Shown: positions 7,793 to 15,278 of the stretch, piece after piece
How positions within the stretch are numbered: position 1 is the stretch's first letter
Layout: each line of letters starts with the position of its first letter
Assembly: GCA_002363635.1 (NCBI GenBank)
Contig: DEWM01000017.1
Coordinates: 1 to 19,115, forward strand
Direction of reading: 5' to 3'
DNA: 19,115 nucleotides
Source of the DNA: Caryophanales bacterium UBA3210
GTDB lineage: Bacteria > Bacillota_I > Bacilli_A > RFN20 > CAG-449
Translations under genes and position numbers: made by a program
Notes under the pieces: model-generated
Databases searched by the model: none
What the model was told of the DNA's origin: nothing
What the model saw: the letters and a program-made list of their open reading frames with translations, nothing else

Positions 7793-9738
7793 TGAATAAG
7801 ATTCACGTAATGGACGCTCACCTTGCTAATATGATCGCGGCAGGTGAAGTTATTGAAAGACCTTCTTCTGTTGTTAAAGAACTTGTGGAAAACTCTCTTG
7901 ATGCTGGAGCAAAAAACATAGAAGTAAGAGTTTATGAAGCAGGTAGAAAAAAGATTGTCATTAAAGATGATGGATGTGGCATGAACCGTGAAGATGCACA
8001 AATTGCCTTTAAAAGACATGCTTCTAGTAAATTATTAAACGAGAGAGATTTATTTAGAATTAAAACTATGGGCTTTAGAGGTGAAGCTCTTCCTTCTATT
8101 GCTTCAGTTTCTAAAGTAACTATGACTACTTCTACTGGTGAAGGAGTTGGTACTAAAATCTTAATCCAAGATGATAAGATGACTGTTGAAGATTATTCTT
8201 TAATTAAAGGTACTACTTTTACTATTGAAGAATTATTCTACAATACTCCTGCTAGACTTAAGTTCTTAAAGACTGATGTCACTGAAAACGCTAATACTTT
8301 AGAAGTAATGCAACGTCTTGCTTTAGGTAGAAGTGATGTTGCTATTTCCTTCTATATTGATGATAGACAAGTTTTCTCCACATCTGGTAGAGGAGATGAC
8401 TTAGAAGTTATTGGTAAAATCTATTCTTACAATACTGCAAGAAAAATGTTACCAGTTGAATTTGAAACTTATGAATATAAAATCAGTGGTTTTATTGGTG
8501 CACCAGAAATTGCAAAATCTAATAGATATTGGATGATTACTATTCTTAACGAAAGAGCAGTTTATATGCCTAAAGTTAATAGATCAATACAAGAAGCATA
8601 TAACGATTTTATCTTTAATAGCAAATTCCCATTTGTTATTTTAAAGATTGAAGTTGAACACTCATTAGTAGATGTTAACGTTCATCCTGCTAAAAGAGAA
8701 ATTAGATTATCTAATGAAGACCAATTATGCGATTCAATTTATAAGATGATTCGTGAAAGATTAGAGGCAACTAAGCCTATTACTCAATCTTTAGTAGATA
8801 AAGAAACGATTAGAACTACTTATCAAACTGCACCTTCTTGGGTTAATAAAAAAGAAGATGTAGAAGTTAATCCTAAAGCAAATGAGACTATGTCTTTACT
8901 TCTTGAAGATGATGAAGATATTACTGATTCAGCGAAACCTGAGTTAAATATTTCTCGTCCTGTTCAAGATATGACAATTGGTAATCCTCTTTATAAGAAT
9001 GAAGATAAGCCTCTTGAACCTACAAATAAGATTAGCTTTAATTTTGATGTATCCAACTTTGATACACCTTTAAATGATGCAGTAGATGAAAAAGGTAAAT
9101 CTTATAATGATGGTCCAGTTGCACCTTTTGCAGATGATGCAGTTGCTTTTAGAGCACCTAAATTAACTCCAGTCGCGCAGTTACACAATACTTATATTGT
9201 CGCGGAGAGTGATGATGGATTCTATTTAATTGACCAACATGCTGCACAAGAAAGAGTTAATTACGAAAAATTTAAGAAGATGTACAATACTGGGGCAATT
9301 AAAACTGTCGATTTACTTGTACCACTTGTTGTTAATTTATCACCATCTGATGCAATGAAATTAACTGAAGATAAAGTAAAAATCTTAAGTGATATTGGAA
9401 TTGAGATTGAAGAATTCGGTTTAAATACTATTAAGATTTCTCGAGTTCCTTATTATTTCAAAGAATACGATGAAGAAGCATATGCTGAAAATGTTATCTC
9501 TCAAGTACTTGAAAAAGATAGAGTAGATACATTTATTTTAAGAAAGAAAGTTATCGCGACTATGGCATGTAAAGCTTCTATTCGTGCAGGTGATAAGATT
9601 AATATGCAAGAAATGGTTGATGTTATCGATAGTCTATTTAAATGTGATAATCCTACTTGCTGCCCTCACGGTCGACCAACAATGGTTCGTTTTACTCGTT
9701 ATGACATTGAGAAAATGTTTAAAAGGTCAGGGTTCTAA
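7792..9738 (+). CDS. mutL: DNA mismatch repair protein MutL (endonuclease type)
   Basis: MutL links mismatch recognition to strand incision. The 648-aa protein has the N-terminal GHKL ATPase with ELVENSLDAGA (Glu33, Asn34, Asp37), DDGCGM (59-64), GFRGEAL (94-100) and the FYNTPARLKFLK block. After a low-complexity acidic linker (about 350-455) comes the C-terminal dimerisation and nuclease domain. This has an exact DQHA(X)2E(X)4E endonuclease motif at 481-492 and the metal-site motifs ACKAS and CPHGRP (624-629). This is therefore the nicking MutL found in bacteria without MutH. The start codon overlaps the mutS stop by one base (TAATG), with a G-rich ribosome-binding site near 7777-7783, implying translational coupling. 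The stop is 2 bases before miaA. Confidence 0.98.
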   Translation: MNKIHVMDAHLANMIAAGEVIERPSSVVKELVENSLDAGAKNIEVRVYEAGRKKIVIKDDGCGMNREDAQIAFKRHASSKLLNERDLFRIKTMGFRGEALPSIASVSKVTMTTSTGEGVGTKILIQDDKMTVEDYSLIKGTTFTIEELFYNTPARLKFLKTDVTENANTLEVMQRLALGRSDVAISFYIDDRQVFSTSGRGDDLEVIGKIYSYNTARKMLPVEFETYEYKISGFIGAPEIAKSNRYWMITILNERAVYMPKVNRSIQEAYNDFIFNSKFPFVILKIEVEHSLVDVNVHPAKREIRLSNEDQLCDSIYKMIRERLEATKPITQSLVDKETIRTTYQTAPSWVNKKEDVEVNPKANETMSLLLEDDEDITDSAKPELNISRPVQDMTIGNPLYKNEDKPLEPTNKISFNFDVSNFDTPLNDAVDEKGKSYNDGPVAPFADDAVAFRAPKLTPVAQLHNTYIVAESDDGFYLIDQHAAQERVNYEKFKKMYNTGAIKTVDLLVPLVVNLSPSDAMKLTEDKVKILSDIGIEIEEFGLNTIKISRVPYYFKEYDEEAYAENVISQVLEKDRVDTFILRKKVIATMACKASIRAGDKINMQEMVDVIDSLFKCDNPTCCPHGRPTMVRFTRYDIEKMFKRSGF

Positions 9739-9740
9739 TT

Positions 9741-10622
9741 ATGATTATTGTTATTGTAGGTCCTACTGGAGTAGGAAAATCATCTTTAGCATTGAGAGTT
9801 GCTAAAGATTATAATGGGGTAATTATTAATGGAGATGCGTTCCAGTCATATAAAGGTATGGATATAGGAACTGCAAAACCTACTAAAGAAGAAAGATCTT
9901 TAGTTCCTCATTATTTATTTGATTATGTTGATCCAAGTACTTCTTTTACAATCTTTGAATATCAAAAGAATCTAAGAGAAAAACTTGATGAACTTAAAGG
10001 TAAAAACATCATTATTGTTGGAGGTTCTGGCTTATATCTAAAATCAGCATTATATGATTTCACATTATCTAAAGATGAATCTCATGTTGATTTAAGTGAA
10101 TATGAAAAGCTTGATAATGAAGCGCTTCATAATAAATTAAAAGAATTAGATGAAGAAGCAAGTAAAGCAATTCATATGAACAATCGTAGAAGAGTTCTTC
10201 GTGCAATTGAGATTTGTTTATCTCAAGGTAAGAAGAAAACTGATATTGAAGCTTGCCAAGAACATAAACCTTTATATGATGTTAAATTTATTGGCTTAAC
10301 TAAAGAAAGAGAAGAATTATATTCATTAATTAATAAGCGTGTTGATTTAATGGTAGAACAAGGTTTAATAGATGAAGTTAAATCATTAATGAATAAATAT
10401 CCTCATGACCTACGTTCATTCCAGGCTATAGGGTATAAAGAAATTATTGAAGCACTTGATAATAATTTACCTATTGAAGGGGCGATTGATAAAGTTAAAC
10501 AACTATCAAGAAATTATGCAAAACGCCAATTTACCTACTTTAAACATCAACTTCCTGTTGAATGGTTTGAAGATAAGGATAAGGCTTATGAATATATTGC
10601 ATCTTTCTTTGCAAAAAAATAA
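9741..10622 (+). CDS. miaA: tRNA dimethylallyltransferase MiaA
   Basis: MiaA transfers a dimethylallyl group from DMAPP to N6 of A37, producing the i6A that MiaB (also in this window) methylthiolates. The 293-aa protein is slightly shorter than the usual 300-315. Visible signatures are the P-loop GPTGVGKS (7-14), GDAFQSYKGMDIGTAKPT (31-48), PHYLFDYVDP, GGSGLYLKS (94-102), NNRRRVLRAIEI and FQAIGYKEI, with the aromatic-rich RNYAKRQFTYFKHQ tRNA-binding helix near the end. Ser96 stands where the active-site Thr usually is (GGTGLY), a conservative change. The start is 2 bases after the mutL stop with only a weak ribosome-binding site, so translation is probably coupled to mutL. The mutL-miaA linkage is widespread in bacteria. 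Confidence 0.97.
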   Translation: MIIVIVGPTGVGKSSLALRVAKDYNGVIINGDAFQSYKGMDIGTAKPTKEERSLVPHYLFDYVDPSTSFTIFEYQKNLREKLDELKGKNIIIVGGSGLYLKSALYDFTLSKDESHVDLSEYEKLDNEALHNKLKELDEEASKAIHMNNRRRVLRAIEICLSQGKKKTDIEACQEHKPLYDVKFIGLTKEREELYSLINKRVDLMVEQGLIDEVKSLMNKYPHDLRSFQAIGYKEIIEALDNNLPIEGAIDKVKQLSRNYAKRQFTYFKHQLPVEWFEDKDKAYEYIASFFAKK

Positions 10623-10651
10623 TGTTATTATTTAATTAATAAGATACTCAT

Positions 10652-10658
10652 GGAGGAG
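10652..10658 (+). promoter_or_regulatory. Shine-Dalgarno site deciding the fhs start
   Basis: GGAGGAG lies 6 bases before the ATG at 10665. An in-frame ATG at 10650 overlaps this site and has no ribosome-binding sequence of its own. The 42-base gap before fhs is AT-rich. A poor promoter-like pair (TTGCAA at 10609, TTTAAT at 10631, 16-base spacer) is the only hint of independent transcription. Confidence 0.75.
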
Positions 10659-10664
10659 ATAATA

Positions 10665-12275
10665 ATGGAACTAAAGAACATTTATGAAATCGCTGCAAAA
10701 GCAGGAATTGATGAAAAGTACATCGAACCATATGGAAAGAATAAAGCTAAGATTGATTTATCAATTAATGAAACATTAAGCGATAAAGAAAATGGTAAAT
10801 TAATTTTAGTTACCGCTATTACTCCAACTAAAGCTGGTGAAGGCAAAACAACTATGTCCATCGCTTTAACTGAAGGTTTAAATAGATTAAATAAAAAGAC
10901 TTTATTATGTTTAAGAGAACCTTCTTTAGGACCAGTATTTGGTATTAAGGGTGGTGCGACAGGTGGAGGTAAAGTTACTGTTGAACCATCAACAGATATT
11001 AACCTTCATTTTACTGGTGACATGCATGCATTAACTTCTTCAATTAACTTAATTTCTGCATGTATTGATAACCATATTTTCCAAGGTAATGAATTAAATA
11101 TTGATCCAAATAAAATTGTTTGGAAACGTGCTTTAGATATGAATGATAGAGCACTTAGAGAAATTACTATTTCTCAAGGTAAAAAGAATGGTGAACCTAG
11201 AACTGATGGCTTTGTAATTACAGTTGCTAGTGAACTTATGGCAATTATGTGTCTTGCTCGCGATGAAGAAGATTTCAAGGCTAGAGTAAAGAAGATTATT
11301 GTTGCTTATACTAAAGATGATAAACCAGTTACTGTTAATGACTTAAGAATTACTAACGCGATTATGTTATTAATGAAAGAAGCATTAAAACCTAACTTAG
11401 TTCAAACAAATGAATTTAATCCTGTTTTAATTCATGGTGGCCCATTTGCAAATATCGCTCATGGATGTAACTCATTAATTGCAACTAAAATGGCTCTTAA
11501 ACTTGCAGACTACGTTGTTACTGAAGCAGGATTTGGTGCTGATTTAGGTGCAGAAAAATTCTTAGATATTGCTTCTCAAGAAGGAAGAATGACACCTAAT
11601 TTAGTCGTTATGGTTGCAACAATTAGAGCACTTAAAATGCATGGCGGAGCAGATTTAGAAACTATCAGCGAACTTAATCTTGATGCATTAAAAGAAGGTG
11701 TTAAAAACTTAGCACAGCATTTAGAAAACATTAAGAAGTTTGGTCTGGATGTAGTAGTGGCAATTAACCACTTTGCAACCGACAATGATGAAGAAGTTGA
11801 TTATTTAGAAAACTGGTGCAAAGAAAACGGATATAAAGTTTCCTTTGTTGACGGTTTCTTAAAAGGTGGAGAAGGTGCGCTTGATCTTGCAACTAAAGTT
11901 GTTGATTCATTAAATGAAAATAAATCTTCTTACCATCCTTTATATAACCGTAATGATGATGTAAAAGAAAAAATTAGAAAGATCGCTAGAGAAATCTATC
12001 GTGCAGATGATGTTGAATTCTCTCCACTTGCAAGTGAACATATTGAAAAATATGAAAAGATGGGATTTAAAGATGCATATATCTGTATGGCAAAGACTCC
12101 TCAATCTTTCTCAGATGACGCTAAAGTTTTAAATACACCAAGAAATTTTATTCTCCACGTTAGAGATGTTACTTTATCTGCGGGAGTTAATTTCTTAGTT
12201 GTTTTAACAGGCTCAATTATGACTATGCCAGGTTTACCAAAAGTTCCTGCAGCTGTCAAAATGGAGGACGAATAA
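10665..12275 (+). CDS. fhs: Formate-tetrahydrofolate ligase
   Basis: This enzyme makes 10-formyl-THF from formate, THF and ATP, feeding purine synthesis and initiator-tRNA formylation. The 536-aa product is slightly shorter than the typical 556. It has the family P-loop TPTKAGEGKTT (53-63), the LREPSLGPVFGIKGGATGGG block, INLHFTGDMHA, DNHIFQGNELNIDP, VLIHGGPFANIAHGCNS, EAGFGADLGAEKFLDI, KMHGG and the C-terminal TGSIMTMPGLPKVPAA. All look intact, so activity is likely. The usual Pro in TPTPAGEGK is Lys here. The TAA stop overlaps the folD ATG by one base, so the two one-carbon enzymes are coupled. Confidence 0.97.
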   Translation: MELKNIYEIAAKAGIDEKYIEPYGKNKAKIDLSINETLSDKENGKLILVTAITPTKAGEGKTTMSIALTEGLNRLNKKTLLCLREPSLGPVFGIKGGATGGGKVTVEPSTDINLHFTGDMHALTSSINLISACIDNHIFQGNELNIDPNKIVWKRALDMNDRALREITISQGKKNGEPRTDGFVITVASELMAIMCLARDEEDFKARVKKIIVAYTKDDKPVTVNDLRITNAIMLLMKEALKPNLVQTNEFNPVLIHGGPFANIAHGCNSLIATKMALKLADYVVTEAGFGADLGAEKFLDIASQEGRMTPNLVVMVATIRALKMHGGADLETISELNLDALKEGVKNLAQHLENIKKFGLDVVVAINHFATDNDEEVDYLENWCKENGYKVSFVDGFLKGGEGALDLATKVVDSLNENKSSYHPLYNRNDDVKEKIRKIAREIYRADDVEFSPLASEHIEKYEKMGFKDAYICMAKTPQSFSDDAKVLNTPRNFILHVRDVTLSAGVNFLVVLTGSIMTMPGLPKVPAAVKMEDE

Positions 12276-13099
12276 TGGAATTATTACTTGGTAAAGAAAC
12301 TGCTTTAAAAATTAAAGAACAGGTAAAAAATGAAGTTGATAAACTAGAAGTTAAACCTAAATATGTTGTTTTAATTAATAAAAACGATTCTTCATCTATT
12401 GGATATGTCAATATGCAAAGAAAGAATGCTACTTCTTTAGGTATTGAATTTGAATCTATTGAAATGGATGATTCAGAAGAACAATATATTGAAACTATCG
12501 AAAGATTAAATAACGATAAATCAGTTACTGCAGTCATGTTAACTAGACCTTTATTTAAAGGTGCAGATGAAAAGAAGATTATTTCTCACTTATCTTCTTT
12601 AAAAGATGTTGATGCAATGTCTTCTGCTTCTTTAGGTGAATTGTTCGTAGGTTCATCTGATTATTTAGCACCTTGTACTGCTGAAGCTATTATGAAATTA
12701 ATCAAGGCTTATAACATTGAATTAAAAGGTAAAGATGTACTTGTTGTCGGTAGATCAATTTCTGTTGGTAGACCAGTTGCGCTTATGCTTTTAGAAGAGA
12801 ACGCTACAGTTACTATCGCACATTCTAGAACTTCAGATTTAAACGATAAATTAAAGAATTATGATGTTATTGTTGCAGCAGTTGGTAAAGCTCATTTAAT
12901 TGATGCTTCTTTATGTAAAGAAGATGCAATTATTATTGATGCAGGTATTCATTATTTAGAAGATGGATCAATTGTTGGAGATGTTAAACCTTCTGATAAA
13001 GTTAAAGCTATTTCAAAAGTCCCAGGAGGAGTTGGTACTATTACTAGTGCAGTCTTAATGGAAAACATTATGAAGTTATATCATAAGCAAAGAGGTTAA
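12275..13099 (+). CDS. folD: FolD-family protein with altered catalytic residues
   Basis: FolD normally acts as both methylene-THF dehydrogenase and methenyl-THF cyclohydrolase. The 274-aa product has the NAD(P)-binding half well kept: GRSISVGRP (149-157), AHSRT, AAVGKAHLI, IDAGIHYLEDGSIVGDV and KVPGGVGTIT (238-247). The folate-side residues are changed. In the conserved YxxxK motif the catalytic lysine is Gln48 (YVNMQRK, Tyr44 kept). The VQLPLP motif, whose Gln is catalytic, reads MLTRPLF with Thr90. KDVDG reads KDVDA with the Asp113 kept. PGGVGPMT reads PGGVGTIT. In human FolD-type enzymes the lysine is needed for cyclohydrolase activity. This protein may therefore be a dehydrogenase only, or have another activity. 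The start overlaps the fhs stop, with GGAGG at 12263-12267. The family call is sure; full bifunctional activity is doubtful. Confidence 0.9.
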   Translation: MELLLGKETALKIKEQVKNEVDKLEVKPKYVVLINKNDSSSIGYVNMQRKNATSLGIEFESIEMDDSEEQYIETIERLNNDKSVTAVMLTRPLFKGADEKKIISHLSSLKDVDAMSSASLGELFVGSSDYLAPCTAEAIMKLIKAYNIELKGKDVLVVGRSISVGRPVALMLLEENATVTIAHSRTSDLNDKLKNYDVIVAAVGKAHLIDASLCKEDAIIIDAGIHYLEDGSIVGDVKPSDKVKAISKVPGGVGTITSAVLMENIMKLYHKQRG

Positions 13100-13100
13100 T

Positions 13101-13301
13101 ATGTCAGTTACTAATGAAATGTATGAATTAAATGATTTAGTAGAGATGAAGAAACCTCATCCATGCGCGCCTCATTCTCGTATTTTTGAAATCATTCGTT
13201 TAGGTGCAGAAATTAAAATCAAATGCCAAGGATGTGGAAACGTAATTGTTCTTCCTCGTAATGACTTTAATAAGAAAGCTAAAAAAATAATTAAAAAATA
13301 A
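13101..13301 (+). CDS. DUF951 small zinc-ribbon-like protein
   Basis: A 66-aa basic protein matching the DUF951 family, whose function is unknown. The family core is clear: MKKPHPC (16-22), EIIRLGAEIKIKC (30-42), CxxCG (Cys42, Cys45) and IVLPRNDF. The three cysteines and nearby His suggest a metal-binding knuckle, possibly for nucleic acid. In many Firmicutes, for example streptococci, this gene sits directly before ychF. Here an ABC transporter pair lies between them. It starts one base after the folD stop, with GAGG at 13091-13094 as the likely ribosome-binding site. The 3' end is Lys-rich (KKAKKIIKK), giving the A-rich DNA that runs into the hairpin over the next gene's start. Confidence 0.88.
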   Translation: MSVTNEMYELNDLVEMKKPHPCAPHSRIFEIIRLGAEIKIKCQGCGNVIVLPRNDFNKKAKKIIKK

Positions 13302-13306
13302 TTGGT

Positions 13307-13362
13307 AAAAAAGCTCATAAATTCCTAATAGATTAGATAGGAGAGAAAAATGAGCTTTTTTT
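13307..13362 (+). promoter_or_regulatory. Stem-loop enclosing the ribosome-binding site and start of the first ABC gene
   Basis: A perfect 12-bp inverted repeat pairs 13307-13318 (ending GCTCAT) with 13350-13361 (ATGAGC plus T-run). The right arm begins exactly at the ABC start codon ATG (13350-13352), and its T-run encodes Phe-Phe. The 31-base loop contains the ribosome-binding site TAGGAG (13338-13343). A smaller stem, TCCTA (13323-13327) with TAGGA (13338-13342), can form inside and cover that site. Folded, the element would hide both the ribosome-binding site and the start codon. With its T-run it could also act as a terminator for the upstream operon. Confidence 0.55.
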
Positions 13363-15278
13363 GTTGCAAAAATATTTCTAAATCTTATGGAAATGAAAAC
13401 ATTTTAAAGAATATAAATATTAATTTTCCGTCTAAGGGACTAGTCTTTTTAACAGGTCCATCGGGATGTGGGAAATCTACTTTTATTTATTGCTTACTTG
13501 GAATAGAAGAAAATGAAGGAAAGATTTATTTTAAAGATAAATTAGTTTCTTCTAAAGAAAAATTTAGACAAAATCATACATCGATTATTTTTCAAAATTT
13601 TTATCTACTTGATGATTTGACAGTTAAAGAAAATATATTGTTAATATCTTCTTCATCAAATTATTTAAATATCGTTAAGAAATTAGGTATTGATAATTTG
13701 CTGAATAAGAAAGTTAGAGATTTATCTGGAGGAGAAAAGCAGCGCGTTGCAATCGCACGTTCCTTAATTAAAAATCCAGATATTATTTTTGCAGATGAAA
13801 TTACTGGTTCTTTAGATAAAAAGAATTCTTTTATCATTATGGATTTAATTAAAGAAATCTCTAAAGATAAATTGGTAATTATGATTTCTCATGATCAAGA
13901 ATTAGTAGAGAAATATAATGATTATGTAATTGTTTTAAAAGAAAACCTTTCTTTAAATTTATATAAAGATGAAGTTAATAAAACAAATATTAATAATAAG
14001 AAACTATCTTTGAAAAAGAGAATCTTAGATAGCATTTTTTTGATGCGCAAATCTAAAGGTAAATTAATTTTATCTTTCTTATCCTTAATAATATCTTTTG
14101 TCTTACTGGGTTTAATTCTTAATGTTAGTTATAACTTTTCTTCATATTTAGAAAAATATAAAACAAGTGCACCTGATTATCAGTTTTTAGAACTTGCAAA
14201 AACTAGTACTACTAAAATTGAAGGAACATCTTTTTCGTTAGTAAAAAGTGATGTTCCTACTAGCGATGACTTAGATGAATTAAAATCGTTAATTAGTAAT
14301 TATGAATTAGGACCTAATATGTCGACTTTTATTAATAGTTATACGTCTTTAAGAATGAATGGGGAAAAAATAGATGCAACTTTTTGCCCGTATCTTGATA
14401 TAAACGGAGAAGAAGTAACTGATATTTATGTTAATCCTAATTTGTATGAAAAAATGGAAGGAAATTATCTAGAATTTTTTTTAAAGAAAGATGTTGAATA
14501 TAAATCTCAGTTAAATAAGATAACCCAAGATACAGTAAGAATTGCTTTAGTTTTAAAAGTAAAAAGCATAAGTAAAGAAATGAATCTTTTTGATACTCCA
14601 CGTATTTATTATCCTTATAATGCTTTTAATGAATATTTTAAGAAAATTAAATTAGAGAACTTATCTAATGAAATGGAAAAACATGTTTCTTTATATTCTA
14701 GATTAAGTTCTTATACATACGATAATGATATTTATTCTTCTCATTCTTTATATTTGATTCCTTATAAAAATGATGTTCCCTTAGTAATGAAAATAATTAA
14801 TTCATCTTCATATCAAAATGAATTCAGTGTCACTTCTCGTTCTATTACTTCTTATAATACGATAAATACCTTTTTTGAGGCTCTAAAAAGTGCTTTAGGA
14901 ATATTTGTTAGTATTTCCTCACTTATTTCGTTTATGGTTTTAATATTGTCTTTAAATTCATTAATCATTGATGAAAGAAAAGAAATTGCAATCTTTAAAT
15001 CTTTAGGAGTGACTTCTAAAGAATTTAATTCTATCTATTTGTTACAGATTTTATATGTAATTCTTTCTTCGTTTTTAACTGCGTTTATTATTAAATTTTT
15101 TGCGTATTTAATTATTAATCGATATATCACTTTTATTTCTTTAACTAATTTAAAGAGTCTTCAATATGAGAATTCTTTAAGTTTTATTTTTACAGTTGGA
15201 ATCAGCTTATGTGCTTATTTATTTGGTAAAAGAATCATTAAGAAATTGGACCTTTCCAAAATCTTGAAGGAGGAATGA
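13350..15278 (+). CDS. ABC transporter, ATPase-FtsX permease fusion (first subunit)
   Basis: A 642-aa protein of MacB-like (type VII, FtsX) architecture. The N-terminal ATPase has Walker A GPSGCGKST (36-44), Q-loop Gln82, signature LSGGEKQ (125-131), Walker B with Asp149-Glu150 in IIFADEITGSLD, and switch His181. The Pro of the usual DEPTGSLD is Ile. TM1 is about 239-258, followed by an extracytoplasmic domain of about 255 residues. TM2 (517-538), TM3 (564-588) and TM4 (608-626) come next. The coupling segment ERKEIAIFKSLGVTSKEF lies after TM2. Such proteins usually transduce ATP hydrolysis to an outside domain for export of peptides or lipids, antimicrobial resistance, or control of envelope enzymes. 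The substrate here is unknown. It almost certainly pairs with the next gene, whose start overlaps its TGA stop. Codon use differs from neighbours, with many TTG leucines. Confidence 0.9.
   Translation: MSFFCCKNISKSYGNENILKNININFPSKGLVFLTGPSGCGKSTFIYCLLGIEENEGKIYFKDKLVSSKEKFRQNHTSIIFQNFYLLDDLTVKENILLISSSSNYLNIVKKLGIDNLLNKKVRDLSGGEKQRVAIARSLIKNPDIIFADEITGSLDKKNSFIIMDLIKEISKDKLVIMISHDQELVEKYNDYVIVLKENLSLNLYKDEVNKTNINNKKLSLKKRILDSIFLMRKSKGKLILSFLSLIISFVLLGLILNVSYNFSSYLEKYKTSAPDYQFLELAKTSTTKIEGTSFSLVKSDVPTSDDLDELKSLISNYELGPNMSTFINSYTSLRMNGEKIDATFCPYLDINGEEVTDIYVNPNLYEKMEGNYLEFFLKKDVEYKSQLNKITQDTVRIALVLKVKSISKEMNLFDTPRIYYPYNAFNEYFKKIKLENLSNEMEKHVSLYSRLSSYTYDNDIYSSHSLYLIPYKNDVPLVMKIINSSSYQNEFSVTSRSITSYNTINTFFEALKSALGIFVSISSLISFMVLILSLNSLIIDERKEIAIFKSLGVTSKEFNSIYLLQILYVILSSFLTAFIIKFFAYLIINRYITFISLTNLKSLQYENSLSFIFTVGISLCAYLFGKRIIKKLDLSKILKEE
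15267..15273 (+). promoter_or_regulatory. Shine-Dalgarno site deciding the start of the second ABC gene
   Basis: AAGGAGG lies 4 bases before the ATG at 15278 but only 1 base before the ATG at 15275. The later ATG is therefore preferred, giving the typical ABC N-terminus MIELKNVSKNYG and a one-base TGATG overlap with the preceding stop codon. Confidence 0.8.

Noticed and set aside
10650..10664. Upstream ATG for fhs
   Set aside because: It overlaps the ribosome-binding site of the ATG at 10665 and has none of its own.
10600..10664. Promoter for fhs (TTGCAA, 16 bases, TTTAAT)
   Set aside because: Both boxes are poor matches in AT-rich DNA where such pairs arise by chance; not strong enough to list as a promoter.
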